This document shows, piece after piece, positions 20,699 through 29,957 of a DNA stretch of 64,000 nucleotides. Position numbers and translations under genes: made by a program. Origin of the DNA: Acidobacteriota bacterium. Lineage in GTDB: Bacteria; Acidobacteriota; Terriglobia; Bryobacterales; Bryobacteraceae. The DNA is taken from contig VFZU01000007.1 in NCBI GenBank assembly GCA_016870995.1, positions 1-64,000 on the forward strand, read 5' to 3'. Within the stretch, counting starts at the first letter, position 1. The number at the start of each line of letters is the position of its first letter. The notes below the pieces were generated by a model. That model saw only the letters and a list, made by a program, of their open reading frames with translations, was not told the DNA's origin and made no database searches.

Positions 20699-21799
20699 AT
20701 GAAAACTCTTCTGATCGTCCTCGGCACTCGCCCTGAGGCCATTAAGCTCGCACCGCTCGCGATGCACTTTCGCAAATTCCCTGACGAATTCAACGTCCAT
20801 GTCTGCCTCACCGGGCAACACCGCGAAATCGTCCATCAAGCCCTTCAAGTCTTCGGCCTCAAGCCCGACACCGATCTCGACCTGATGCTTCCCGGACAAA
20901 CCCTGTTCCAGTCCACATCGCGCATTCTCAGCGCCCTTGAGGCCGTGATGCGCGACGTGCGCCCAGACCTCGTCTTCGTCCAGGGCGACACAACCACGAC
21001 CCTCTGCGGCGCTCTGGCGGGCCTATACGCAGGCGTGCCTGTGGCCCACGTTGAAGCCGGCCTCCGCACTTGGGATCTCTCCCGCCCTTTCCCGGAAGAA
21101 GCCAACCGCCAAATGGTTGGCCGCATAACAACCCTGCATCTCGCCGCAACCTCCTGGGCCGCGGCGAATCTCGAACGCGAAGGCGTTGCCCCATCTTCCA
21201 TCACCGTCACCGGCAACACCGGCATCGACGCCCTGCTCCACACTGCTCGAAACCTACCCCACTTCGACTGGCCCTTCCTCAACCCTGCCCTCCGAACCAT
21301 CCTCGTTACCGGCCACCGCCGCGAGAACTTCGGCGACGGCCAGGAGCGTTTCTGTTCGGCCCTCAAAACTCTCGCAGCTCGCGGTGACGTGCAAATTGTC
21401 TACCCAGTCCACCCCAATCCCAACGTCCGCGGCCCTGTCGAGAAAGCCCTCGGCGAACTTCCCAACATTCACCTCATCCACCCGCAGGACTACCAGCCCT
21501 TCATCGACCTCATGCGCCGCAGCTATCTGATCATTACGGACTCAGGTGGCGTCCAGGAAGAAGGCCCCTCCCTCGGCAAACCCATCCTGGTCAGCCGCGA
21601 AGTCACCGAGCGCCCTGAAGCCGTCGAGGCCGGCACCGTGCGACTAGTGGGAACAAACGAAGCCAAAATCGTCGCCGAAGCTACCACCCTTCTCGACGAC
21701 CCCGTGGAATACCAGCGCCGTGCCCTCATCCACAACCCCTACGGCGACGGCCAAGCCTGCCCCCGCATTGAAAAAGCGGTCAGAGCCTACTTCGCGTAG
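20699..21799 (+). CDS. wecB: UDP-N-acetylglucosamine 2-epimerase (non-hydrolysing)
   Basis: 366 residues from the ATG at 20699. The N-terminal motif GTRPEAIKLAP and later VQGDTTT, HVEAGLR, PEEANR, VTGHRRENFG, VYPVHPNP, DSGGVQEE and GKPILV cover the whole WecB/MnaA fold. The enzyme interconverts UDP-GlcNAc and UDP-ManNAc for surface polysaccharide synthesis. It follows the cytochrome gene by 2 bases, probably a chance operon. The convergent DegT-type aminotransferase, which also belongs to nucleotide-sugar pathways, overlaps its end by 13 bases. Confidence 0.94.
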   Translation: MKTLLIVLGTRPEAIKLAPLAMHFRKFPDEFNVHVCLTGQHREIVHQALQVFGLKPDTDLDLMLPGQTLFQSTSRILSALEAVMRDVRPDLVFVQGDTTTTLCGALAGLYAGVPVAHVEAGLRTWDLSRPFPEEANRQMVGRITTLHLAATSWAAANLEREGVAPSSITVTGNTGIDALLHTARNLPHFDWPFLNPALRTILVTGHRRENFGDGQERFCSALKTLAARGDVQIVYPVHPNPNVRGPVEKALGELPNIHLIHPQDYQPFIDLMRRSYLIITDSGGVQEEGPSLGKPILVSREVTERPEAVEAGTVRLVGTNEAKIVAEATTLLDDPVEYQRRALIHNPYGDGQACPRIEKAVRAYFA

Positions 21800-22914
21800 A
21801 ACGCTCGAATCGTCTCCGCCACGTACACCTGATCGTCTTCACTCAACTCCGGGTGCACCGGCAGGCTCAACGCCTCGGTCGCAATCTGCTCACTCACCGG
21901 CAGATCACCCTTCTGATACCCAAGCTCGCTGAAGCAATTCTGCAAGTGCAGCGGCAGCGGATAGTAGATCTCCGTTCCGATCCCATGCTCCGCCAGATAA
22001 ACCTTCAGTTCGTCCCTCCGCGCACACCGGATCGTGAACTGGTTAAACACATGCCGCGTCTGATAAGGCGCAACCGAAGGCAGTAATACCGGCACTCCTT
22101 CAAGCAGCTTCAAATAGCGAGCCGCATTCGCCTGACGCAACTCGGTCCACTTGTCCAGGTGCCTCATCTTGATCTTCAGCACTGCCGCCTGCAACGTATC
22201 GATCCGTGAATTGATGCCAACCAGATCGTGGAAATACTTGTTGTGCCCACCATGGATCCGCAACTTGGCCAGCAGATCCGCCAGCTCCGGATCATTCGTC
22301 GTCACTACGCCCGCATCGCCATACGCACCGAGATTCTTCCCTGGGTAAAAGCTGAAACACCCGATCGCCCCAATCGCACCCACGCGCCGCCCTTCATACT
22401 CAGCCCCAATTGCCTGCGCCGCATCTTCCACCACAACAGCGCCATTGCGCTGCGCAACCTCAAGCAACGGCCCCATATTGGCCGCCCCGCCATACAGATG
22501 CACCGGCTGCACCGCCCAAACATTCTTATGCTTCCGGAACGCATCCTCCACCTGATTCGGGTCGAGGTTAAACGTATCGGGCTCGACATCCACAAACACC
22601 GGTTCAACACCAATTCGCGCCAGCGACCCTGCTGTGGCAAAGAACGAATAGGGCGTTGTGATCACCTTGTCACCCGGCCCAAGCTCCAGCGCCATCCAAG
22701 CCAGCAAAAGTGCGTCGCTACCCGAAGCGCACCCGATCGCATACTTCGATTGCGTGTACCCGGCAATCTTGCACTCCATCTCCCCCACTGCCGGCCCCAT
22801 GATAAATCGTTGCGAGTCAATCAGCGGAATCAACTCCGCCAGTACTTCTTCGCGGATTGTCGCGTGCTGGGCGACCAGGTCAAGGAGCGGAACTTGCCGC
22901 TTGGATGAGCTCAT
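21787..22914 (-). CDS. DegT/DnrJ/EryC1/StrS family aminotransferase
   Basis: 375 residues of the PLP-dependent nucleotide-sugar aminotransferase family. Motifs include GCASGSDALLLAW (phosphate loop), PVHLYGG, VVEDAAQAIGA, the PLP-lysine motif FYPGKNLGAYGDAG, RIHGG and the C-terminal YPLPLHLQ...LPVHPE. It is close in pattern to WbpE/WlbC-type enzymes that aminate 3-keto-UDP-sugars in O-antigen synthesis. With wecB alongside, a role in a surface polysaccharide is likely, but the exact sugar is not known. Confidence 0.9.
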   Translation of the reverse strand: MSSSKRQVPLLDLVAQHATIREEVLAELIPLIDSQRFIMGPAVGEMECKIAGYTQSKYAIGCASGSDALLLAWMALELGPGDKVITTPYSFFATAGSLARIGVEPVFVDVEPDTFNLDPNQVEDAFRKHKNVWAVQPVHLYGGAANMGPLLEVAQRNGAVVVEDAAQAIGAEYEGRRVGAIGAIGCFSFYPGKNLGAYGDAGVVTTNDPELADLLAKLRIHGGHNKYFHDLVGINSRIDTLQAAVLKIKMRHLDKWTELRQANAARYLKLLEGVPVLLPSVAPYQTRHVFNQFTIRCARRDELKVYLAEHGIGTEIYYPLPLHLQNCFSELGYQKGDLPVSEQIATEALSLPVHPELSEDDQVYVAETIRAFYAK

Positions 22915-22953
22915 GCTGCTTCTTCGATCATAGCGTCCAGTAAGATCGAACTA

Positions 22954-24303
22954 GTGGAACAAATCGGGTTGGAGTGGCAGCCGTGGCAGCCTGAAAAGCT
23001 CAGCGTCAAGCAGATCACCTCAAAGCTCAAGCGCACGTTGCGCGATGGCTTTTCAAATCTCTACGTCACTGGCGAAGTCTCCGGCCTCAAGCAAGCCGCC
23101 AGCGGCCACCTCTACTTCAATCTCAAAGAAGAAGACACCGTTCTCCCCTGCGCGATGTACCGGCAGAATTCGCGCCTCCTTCGCGCCCCCCTCCGCGACG
23201 GCATGATGGTCGAAGCCCGCGGCTCGATCGACCTCTACGAACCTCGCGGCGCCTACCAGTTCATCGTCGAATCGGCTGCCCCGGTCGGCATCGGAGCTCT
23301 CCAGCAGGCCTTCGAAGCTCTCAAGAAAAAGCTCGCCGCCGAAGGGCTCTTTGAAGCCTCTCGCAAACGGGAACTCCCACGTTTCCCGCGCCGCATCGGC
23401 ATCGTCACTTCCCCCACAGGCGCCGTCATCCAGGACATGCTCAACGTGTTCCAACGACGCAGCCGTGGCCTTGAAATTCAAATCTATCCGAGCCTCGTCC
23501 AAGGCGCCGGCAGCGCCCAGCAACTCTGCGAAGGCCTGGAGTACTTCAGCGCCTCCGGCTGGCCTGATCTCGTCGTTATCGCCCGTGGCGGAGGGTCGCT
23601 CGAAGATCTCTGGAGCTTCAACGAAGAGGCGGTCGCCCGCGCCATCGTCGCCTCCTCCGTCCCCGTGGTCTCCGCCGTCGGCCACGAAACCGACTTCACC
23701 ATCGCCGACTTCGTCGCCGACCTCAGAGCCCCAACTCCCTCCGCCGCCGCCGAGATGATCGCCCCCGACGTTGAAGCCCTGCTTGAACGCCTCGCGATTC
23801 TTGACCGTGGCATGCAACGCAGCATGCAGTTCCTGCTCACCCAATGCCGCGAACGCATCTTCCGCCAGGGCATCGACAAAGCTCAGGCCCTGCTTGAGCG
23901 CCGCCTGAATCAAGCCTCACAGCGCATCGACGAAGCCGACTCCCGCATCGTTGCCGGCGTCAAACTCCGCTTCTGGTCCCTCAAGATGGCCTGGCAAAAA
24001 CACACGCTCGAGCTCTTCGCCCTCGACCGCAAGATGATCTTCATGGACCGCCGCAATCGCATCCTCGCCGCTCAGGTTGCAATGCGAAACCGCATGACCG
24101 CCATCCTCTCGCAGCACTCCTTGCGCCTCGAATCCCTGGACGGCCAACTCCGCCAACTGAACCCCACCCGCATCCTCGATCGCGGCTTCGCACTAGTCCG
24201 CACAGAAGACGGTAAGCTCGTGCGCAGCCCCAGAGACCTCCGCAAGGGAGCCTCGATGACAATTCGCGTAGCGAAGGGTGAGTTTGAAGCTGTAAAGAAG
24301 TAG
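22954..24303 (+). CDS. xseA: Exodeoxyribonuclease VII large subunit
   Basis: 449 residues from a GTG. XseA with XseB degrades single-stranded DNA. Visible parts: N-terminal OB fold (LSVKQITSKLKRTL...LYVTGEVSG), the catalytic-domain motifs RIGIVTSPTGAVIQD, VVIARGGGSLEDLWSFN, SAVGHETDFTIADFVAD and RAPTPSAAAE, then a long coiled-coil and the C-terminal ILDRGFALVR. No xseB is seen nearby. The last 22 codons are repeated twice more downstream (see the 175-bp repeat). Confidence 0.95.
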   Translation: MEQIGLEWQPWQPEKLSVKQITSKLKRTLRDGFSNLYVTGEVSGLKQAASGHLYFNLKEEDTVLPCAMYRQNSRLLRAPLRDGMMVEARGSIDLYEPRGAYQFIVESAAPVGIGALQQAFEALKKKLAAEGLFEASRKRELPRFPRRIGIVTSPTGAVIQDMLNVFQRRSRGLEIQIYPSLVQGAGSAQQLCEGLEYFSASGWPDLVVIARGGGSLEDLWSFNEEAVARAIVASSVPVVSAVGHETDFTIADFVADLRAPTPSAAAEMIAPDVEALLERLAILDRGMQRSMQFLLTQCRERIFRQGIDKAQALLERRLNQASQRIDEADSRIVAGVKLRFWSLKMAWQKHTLELFALDRKMIFMDRRNRILAAQVAMRNRMTAILSQHSLRLESLDGQLRQLNPTRILDRGFALVRTEDGKLVRSPRDLRKGASMTIRVAKGEFEAVKK

Positions 24304-24760
24304 CGCTTACTCGAGCCGGTATTTCGGCGCATCCTTGAGGATAATCACGTCCTGCACGCCACAGCTTCGTCATACGCTGCAATAACCCATGCCTCTATCG
24401 ATCGCAGGTAAGTCCCGCAAAGGAGCCTGAATGACGATTCGCGCAGCCAAGGCTTCGCTTGAATCTAAGAAGAAGTAGCGCCTACGCTAGTCGATAGCTC
24501 GGAGCTTCCTTGGTGAAAATAACGTCGTACACGCAAGAGCTTCGCCCTGCTCTGCAAAACCCCATGCCGTTCTCGACCACAGGTAAGCTCCGCAAAGGAG
24601 CAGGAATGACGATTCGCGCAGCCAAGGCTTCGCTTGAATCTAAGAAGAAGTAGCGCCTACTCAAGCCGATAGTTCGACGCTTCCTTAGTGATGATCACGT
24701 CATGCACATGGCTTTCGCGCAAGCCCGCCGGGCTCACCCGCAAGAACTTTGCCTTGTGCT
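24236..24760. repeat. Three-unit, 175-bp tandem repeat of the convergent xseA and guaB 3' ends
   Basis: The xseA tail (CGCAA.GGAGC...AAGAAGTAG) occurs three times, ending in TAG at 24303, 24478 and 24653, exactly 175 bases apart. Each is followed by a copy of the guaB tail on the other strand. Read on the minus strand the guaB-like tails give VQDVIILKDAPKYRLE (copy A), VYDVIFTKEAPSYRLA (copy B) and the true end [16 protein letters not shown] (copy C). In copies A and B the guaB tail is shortened: GMGYC/GMGFC is joined almost directly to this peptide. The xseA tails of B and C are nearly identical (TIRAAKASLESKKK) and differ from the true xseA tail (TIRVAKGEFEAVKK). Confidence 0.85.
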
Positions 24761-26111
24761 GCAAGTCCTTGATCGTACCCGCGCCGCAATAACCCATGCC
24801 AGCCCTCAAGCCGCCAACCAGCTGAAACACCAGCTCACTCAGCGGACCCTTGCTCGGCACGCGCCCTTCAATTCCTTCAGGCACCAACTTGCTCGCGCCT
24901 TCCTGCCCATACCGGTCGCTCGAACCCTGCGCCATCGCACCCTGTGAACCCATACCGCGATAGCTCTTAAACGTGCGGCCCTGATACAGAATGGTCTCTC
25001 CCGGGCTCTCATCGGTGCCGGCAAACAGGCTGCCGATCATCACACAATCCGCCCCAGCCGCAATCGCCTTCGTCACATCACCCGAGAACTTAATGCCACC
25101 ATCGCTGATCAGCGGCACGCCAGCCGGATGGGTCGCCTTCGCACATTCGGCGATCGCCGTAATTTGCGGCACACCCGCTCCGCTCACAATACGCGTTGTA
25201 CAAATCGACCCTGGCCCAATGCCAACCTTAATCCCGTCGGCCCCAAGCTCAATCAGGTCCTTGGCCCCTTCATAGCTCGCCACATTCCCCACGATCACCT
25301 GTACGTTCGCGATCTTTTCCTTGATCGTCTTGAGCGCATTCATCACTCCCTCGGAATGTCCATGCGCGCTGTCGATCACCAGAATGTCCACCTTCACTTC
25401 GACAAGCGCCCGCGCCCGGTCGAGAAAATCCTTGCCCGCCCCAACCGCCGCAGCCACACGAAGACGCCCATGGTCATCCTTCGCCGCATTCGGGTACTTG
25501 ATCTTCTTCTGGATGTCCTTCACCGTAATCAGCCCCTTTAGCGTGTACTCATCGTCCACCACCAGCAGCTTCTCGACACGGTGCTGGTGCAGAATCAATT
25601 CCGCGTCTTCGAGCGTCGTTCCAACCGGCACCGTGATGAGATTGTCCTTCGTCATCAGGTCCTTAATCGGCAGATCATAGCGACTCTCAAACCGCAGGTC
25701 GCGATTGGTAAGAATGCCAACCAGCTTCCCGTTCTTCGTCACCGGCACACCGCTAATGCGATAGCGGCGCATCAGATCCAGCGCATCCTGAATTCGCTGA
25801 TCTGGGTCGATCGTCACCGGATCGACAATCATGCCACTCTCCGAGCGCTTCACCTTATCCACTTCCTCGGCCTGGCTGTCGATGGAGAGATTTTTGTGAA
25901 TCACACCCATCCCGCCTTGCTGCGCCAGCGCAATCGCCAGATGACTTTCAGTCACTGTGTCCATGGCGGAGCTGACCAATGGAATATTGATGCCAATACC
26001 GCGCGTAAACCGGGTTTTGGTTTCGACTTGCGCGGGCAACACGGCACTGCGCGAGGGAACGAGGAGCACGTCGTCGAATGTTAGGCCTTCGGCTATGAAC
26101 TCAGGGATCAT
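24657..26111 (-). CDS. guaB: Inosine-5'-monophosphate dehydrogenase
   Basis: 484 residues. GuaB oxidises IMP to XMP with NAD in GMP synthesis. Motifs: [12 protein letters not shown] at the N-terminus, two CBS domains at about residues 90-210, the [11 protein letters not shown] loop with the catalytic Cys, [21 protein letters not shown], the flap ([10 protein letters not shown]) and the C-terminal GYCGAG. The length and order are normal. It converges on xseA; the gap between them holds two partial copies of both gene ends. It diverges from efp. Confidence 0.96.
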   Translation of the reverse strand: MIPEFIAEGLTFDDVLLVPSRSAVLPAQVETKTRFTRGIGINIPLVSSAMDTVTESHLAIALAQQGGMGVIHKNLSIDSQAEEVDKVKRSESGMIVDPVTIDPDQRIQDALDLMRRYRISGVPVTKNGKLVGILTNRDLRFESRYDLPIKDLMTKDNLITVPVGTTLEDAELILHQHRVEKLLVVDDEYTLKGLITVKDIQKKIKYPNAAKDDHGRLRVAAAVGAGKDFLDRARALVEVKVDILVIDSAHGHSEGVMNALKTIKEKIANVQVIVGNVASYEGAKDLIELGADGIKVGIGPGSICTTRIVSGAGVPQITAIAECAKATHPAGVPLISDGGIKFSGDVTKAIAAGADCVMIGSLFAGTDESPGETILYQGRTFKSYRGMGSQGAMAQGSSDRYGQEGASKLVPEGIEGRVPSKGPLSELVFQLVGGLRAGMGYCGAGTIKDLQHKAKFLRVSPAGLRESHVHDVIITKEASNYRLE

Positions 26112-26195
26112 TTTGATTCATGGTACGACAATCCCGGTGCCTCGCCAAGCAATGAAAACAGGCTCCGGAATGCTAAAATAAATGGTCGGATACAT

Positions 26196-26753
26196 ATGAT
26201 TGCAGCAACACAAATTCGCCCGGGTATGGTCATCAAGTTCAACAACGACCTTTATTCCGTTTTCACGATGACGCACCGCACTCCGGGCAACCTGCGTGGC
26301 TTCGTGCAGGTCAAGATGCGCAACCTGCGCAGCGGCTCCATGAACGAGCACCGGTTCGCCTCTGAAGACAAGGTCGAAAAGGCCATCATGGACGAGCAGA
26401 AGATGGAGTTCATGTACAAGGACAGCGAGTTCTTCTACTTCATGAACACCGAGAGCTACGAACAGGTGCAATTGTCGGCAGAGTTCATCGGCGATGCCGC
26501 CAACTACATGATCGACAACCTCCCAGTCTCGGTCACCTTTTATGAAGGCCGCCCTATCAGCGTCGAACCGCCGCCCACCGTCGATCTGAAGATCATCGAA
26601 ACCGAACCCGGCCTGCGCACTGGCAGCGTCTCGAACGTCGGCAAAGCCGCCACCCTCGAAACCGGCCTCGTCGTCACCGTTCCTCAGTTCATCGAGCAGG
26701 GCGAGAAGATCCGCGTCAATACTGCCGAAGGCACCTACATGGAGCGCGCGTAA
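26196..26753 (+). CDS. efp: Elongation factor P
   Basis: 185 residues with the three OB/KOW-type domains of EF-P, which relieves ribosome stalling at polyproline. Clear family blocks: IRPGMVIKFNNDLYSV, SGSMNEHRFASEDKVEKA, FYFMNTESYEQ and the C-terminal LKIIETEPGLRTGS...GLVVTVPQFIEQGEKI. At the tip of the first domain the sequence is THRTPGNLRGF; the position that is Lys34 in E. coli (PGK) is Asn32 here, so the usual lysylation site is absent. A TAAAAT at 26174 may be the -10 element. It overlaps selA tail to tail by 19 bases. Confidence 0.95.
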   Translation: MIAATQIRPGMVIKFNNDLYSVFTMTHRTPGNLRGFVQVKMRNLRSGSMNEHRFASEDKVEKAIMDEQKMEFMYKDSEFFYFMNTESYEQVQLSAEFIGDAANYMIDNLPVSVTFYEGRPISVEPPPTVDLKIIETEPGLRTGSVSNVGKAATLETGLVVTVPQFIEQGEKIRVNTAEGTYMERA

Positions 26754-28033
26754 GCATTCACCGACGAGACGATCACCGCATCGTCCTCGGCAAACACCGT
26801 TCTCAGATCAATCAGTAACTGATCCTTTTCAATTCGCGCCACAACCGGAGGGTTGCTGGCGCGAAGGTGTTTTTCAAGGCCCCTCGCCGCGTGCGGCAAC
26901 GCTACCAGCCATGTCGGGATGCTCTGATCTGGCGTCGACCCTCCACCCAGCACGCTCTGCCCCGCCACCACCTTGGCTCCTTCGATCGCCCCGGCCAGAG
27001 CCTCCGCGCGCTCGCGGATCGCATCAATCGGCAGCATCAACATCCTGAGCCCGGGCAGGCTCGCGAAGTCTCCAGCCGTGAGCGACCGCAGCGAATCCGA
27101 AAGAGCCTGCACTGCCAACTTATCCAGCCGCAAGGCCCGATACATCGGGTGTCGCCGGATCTTTGCAATCAACTCGCCGTCCCCCGCGATAATGCCCGCC
27201 TGCGGCCCTCCCAACAACTTGTCGCACGAGAACGAAACCAGATTCACGCCTGCCGCACGACTGTCGGCCACCAGCGGTTCATCCACGCCATAAGGCCGCA
27301 AATCCATCAGGCAGCCGCTGCCAAGATCTTCATACAGAGGAAGGTTCGATTCCTTGGCAAGCCCGGCCAACTGCTTCAATGTCGGCTTGCCCACAAACCC
27401 AGTCTGATGAAAATTACTCGGATGCACCCGCATCAACATCCGCGTATTGGGCCCAATCGCTCGCGAGTAATCATCAAGATTCGTCTTGTTGGTTGCCCCC
27501 ACCTCTTTCAATTTCGCGCCGCTCTGCTCCATGATGTCGGGGATACGAAAGCCATCACCGATCTCAACCAGTTCACTGCGCGAAACCACAACCTCGCCAC
27601 CCTCAGCCAGCGCTCGCAACACCAGATAAGTCGCAGCCGCATTGTTATTCACCGCGATCGCGGCCACCCCAAGCAACTCGGCCAACAAGGGAGCGAAGTG
27701 TTCATCACGCTTGCCGCGCTTGCCTGTGGCCAGATCGTATTCGAGGTTCGAATAACCCGCAACAGGTTCAAACGCCCGCAGCGGTGCACGCCCCAGATTC
27801 GTATGCAGCACCACACCTGTCGCATTGATCACGCGCCGCAACGTCGGCTGCGTCAGCCTCGCAACGCGCCGCGCGATCTCACTCTCAATCTCTTCAAACG
27901 GCAACTCCAGCTCGCGAACATGCTGCAACACATCACGGGCAATCGACAACAGCCGGTCCCGCGCAACGCCAGGATACAGAGGACTGATTTTGCGCAGCAG
28001 CAGATCGACAGAAGGGATTGCCGCGCGATCCAC
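26735..28033 (-). CDS. selA: L-seryl-tRNA(Sec) selenium transferase
   Basis: 432 residues. SelA is the PLP enzyme that converts Ser-tRNA(Sec) to Sec-tRNA(Sec) using selenophosphate. Motifs: RRVINATGVVLHTNLGRAPL, NNNAAATYLVLRAL, SRSELVEIGDGFRIPDIM, GATNKT, MRVHPSNF, YEDLGSG, and SCDKLLGGPQAG with the PLP lysine. Its presence argues that this genome decodes UGA as selenocysteine, consistent with the UxxC gene at 6631-6972. The GTG start overlaps the stop of the upstream PIG-L-type gene by one base (CTAGTG). selB, selC and selD are not in this window. Confidence 0.95.
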   Translation of the reverse strand: MDRAAIPSVDLLLRKISPLYPGVARDRLLSIARDVLQHVRELELPFEEIESEIARRVARLTQPTLRRVINATGVVLHTNLGRAPLRAFEPVAGYSNLEYDLATGKRGKRDEHFAPLLAELLGVAAIAVNNNAAATYLVLRALAEGGEVVVSRSELVEIGDGFRIPDIMEQSGAKLKEVGATNKTNLDDYSRAIGPNTRMLMRVHPSNFHQTGFVGKPTLKQLAGLAKESNLPLYEDLGSGCLMDLRPYGVDEPLVADSRAAGVNLVSFSCDKLLGGPQAGIIAGDGELIAKIRRHPMYRALRLDKLAVQALSDSLRSLTAGDFASLPGLRMLMLPIDAIRERAEALAGAIEGAKVVAGQSVLGGGSTPDQSIPTWLVALPHAARGLEKHLRASNPPVVARIEKDQLLIDLRTVFAEDDAVIVSSVNAYARSM

Positions 28034-28890
28034 TAGTTGCCCACCATGGGGAACAACTTGCGCAACGTGGCTTCGTCTGGCTGGCCACCATACTCACTCA
28101 CTTCAAAGGCCTCTGCCTGTTGCACCTTGGCGGCGCGTTCCTTGCCATACCACTTCTCCAGCGCGGCTCGCACTGCCGGCGTAATCGGACGTGCGCCCCG
28201 CTTGCCGCCCAACCACTTCTTGCGCTCTTCCTTGCCGGCCGGCACTTCGTCCAGATAGCCCTCAATCCATGGCAGCCATTCATAGAACTGGCTCACATGC
28301 GCATCCATCGCGTCGATCTTCTTGCTGTAGACATCCGTGATGTCGATCGCCATGTCAGGCCGAAATGGCGACGGCAGCTTGAACCGGTCCTGAAAATGCA
28401 AAAACACAGGGTTCTTCTTCAGTGGCGGAGTGTCCGGCGCAACATTCGGCACCATCAACATATAGGCGGTGTCCTGCACCAGAATGCTCGTATTCCGGTG
28501 ATCCGGATGGTAGTCGTTCGATCGCGGTGAGATCACGACATCAGCTCCAAACTGGCGGATGCGGCGAATGAGGTCCAGCCGAATCTCGAGCGTCGGCAAC
28601 AATTCGCCGTCGTGGTTATCCATCACCTCGTATTCGATCCCCAGCCTGCGGCCCGATTCTTGCGCTTCGGCCCTGCGTCGCTTGGCCAGTGCGCCTCCAC
28701 CCATCGACTGATGTCCCGCGTCACCATTGGTAACAGATACAAATTTCACCTTGTGCCCCATCGCCGTCAGCTTGGCCGCCAGGCCTCCGGCCCCAAGGTC
28801 ACAATCATCCGGGTGAGCGCCAATCGCAATTACACGCAGCTGGGCCGGCAGGCACAAAGCCGCCAATAGAAGAACAACAAAAAGTCGCAT
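28033..28890 (-). CDS. Secreted PIG-L/LmbE family deacetylase
   Basis: 285 residues. A signal peptide (RLFVVLLLAALCLPAQ) precedes a LmbE-type fold with the zinc motif AHPDD near the N-terminus and the second metal motif HPDHRN. The family removes N-acetyl groups from GlcNAc-linked substrates such as GlcNAc-PI or mycothiol and bacillithiol precursors. Secreted versions are frequent in Acidobacteria and Planctomycetes and probably act on sugars. It is coupled to selA by a one-base stop/start overlap, although no functional link is known. Confidence 0.9.
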   Translation of the reverse strand: MRLFVVLLLAALCLPAQLRVIAIGAHPDDCDLGAGGLAAKLTAMGHKVKFVSVTNGDAGHQSMGGGALAKRRRAEAQESGRRLGIEYEVMDNHDGELLPTLEIRLDLIRRIRQFGADVVISPRSNDYHPDHRNTSILVQDTAYMLMVPNVAPDTPPLKKNPVFLHFQDRFKLPSPFRPDMAIDITDVYSKKIDAMDAHVSQFYEWLPWIEGYLDEVPAGKEERKKWLGGKRGARPITPAVRAALEKWYGKERAAKVQQAEAFEVSEYGGQPDEATLRKLFPMVGN

Positions 28891-28901
28891 CGCCCTCTAT
28901 T

Positions 28902-29957
28902 TTATACGTGGCCTTTTTCGTCTGCTGTGCTCGCGCTTGCTTGCAACTCTCGCAGCTTGAATCCAGTAACCGAAAGCGCGATCAGCCCCGCAAACAAAAG
29001 TGGCAACGTGACGATGCACCACACGATCAGGCTAAAGCGCTTCGCCACGTTCTCATCGATGCCAAAGAAGACCAGGCTCAATACGATCAGGCCTTGATAC
29101 ACACCCAGATTTCCCGGTGCCCCCGGTACAACCGTGCCCAGCCGCACAATCACATTGATCACGGCGGCATCCCAGAGCGTAAAGTCAGAAAACCCATAAG
29201 CCCGCAGCACGCAGTAGATCGGGATCGTCATCGACAACAGATGCGGCAAGCTCGCCAGCCACGATTGATAAAAGCTGCGCGAGCCACCCATCGCCTGCAA
29301 GTCTTCGATGAAAATCCGGGCTTTGTCGCCCCACTTCCAATGAGCCGCCAGCTCCTTGGCTCGCTTCTGAAACGCAATGATAAAGCCCAGCGCTCCCGCA
29401 AGCAGTCCGACCAGGAGAATCAGCGCAAAGCCACCATCTCGAATCGACCGCGGCAGATCAACGAATTGAACCACAAGCGCCAAATAGAGCACTAGCCAGA
29501 TGCCATCAAAGATACGCTCAATCGCAATGCTCGACAGCACAACGCTAAACGGCAGGTGTCCCCAACGGGATTGCAGATAGCAACGGATAATTTCGCCGCT
29601 GCGGAACGGCAGCACCTCGTTCGCATATAGCCCGACATAGATTGCCCTTACGCTACGAATCATAGGGATATCGGAAATCGGCCTCAGCAGGATGCTCCAC
29701 CGCCAGCCTTGCAGAACATAAACCATGATGTCGCTGAAGGCCGCCAACCCCACCCAACCCCAATGCATGCCTTTGATCTCTTTCCAGACCTCGGCGAGCT
29801 CGACATCATGAAGCACCCAGAGCAGGACTCCCAATGAAGCCAGATTGGTAAGGACGAGGAATACGATTCCCTTCAACCCAAGTTTTTTGCCCCCATGAAC
29901 AACTGTTGGTTCCAACTCCCCATCATAGCGAGGAGGCTGGTTTCGATTGGGTTTCAA
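28902..29957 (-). CDS. Lysylphosphatidylglycerol synthase-like (UPF0104) membrane protein
   Basis: 351 residues with about eight hydrophobic segments (for example GIVFLVLTNLASLGVLLWVL). The conserved block YANEVLPFRSGEIIRCYL and the later PGAPGNLGVYQGLIVL are the signature of the LPG_synthase_TM/YbhN family, which includes MprF flippase-like domains. It probably moves or modifies a lipid in the inner membrane. The start overlaps by 35 bases the end of the upstream membrane-protein gene, suggesting one transcript. Confidence 0.88.
   Translation of the reverse strand: MKPNRNQPPRYDGELEPTVVHGGKKLGLKGIVFLVLTNLASLGVLLWVLHDVELAEVWKEIKGMHWGWVGLAAFSDIMVYVLQGWRWSILLRPISDIPMIRSVRAIYVGLYANEVLPFRSGEIIRCYLQSRWGHLPFSVVLSSIAIERIFDGIWLVLYLALVVQFVDLPRSIRDGGFALILLVGLLAGALGFIIAFQKRAKELAAHWKWGDKARIFIEDLQAMGGSRSFYQSWLASLPHLLSMTIPIYCVLRAYGFSDFTLWDAAVINVIVRLGTVVPGAPGNLGVYQGLIVLSLVFFGIDENVAKRFSLIVWCIVTLPLLFAGLIALSVTGFKLRELQASASTADEKGHV

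Noticed and set aside
24482-24664. 60-residue minus-strand ORF in the 175-bp repeat as a separate gene
   Set aside because: It is the rc of an xseA tail joined to a guaB tail copy; better explained as part of the tandem repeat.
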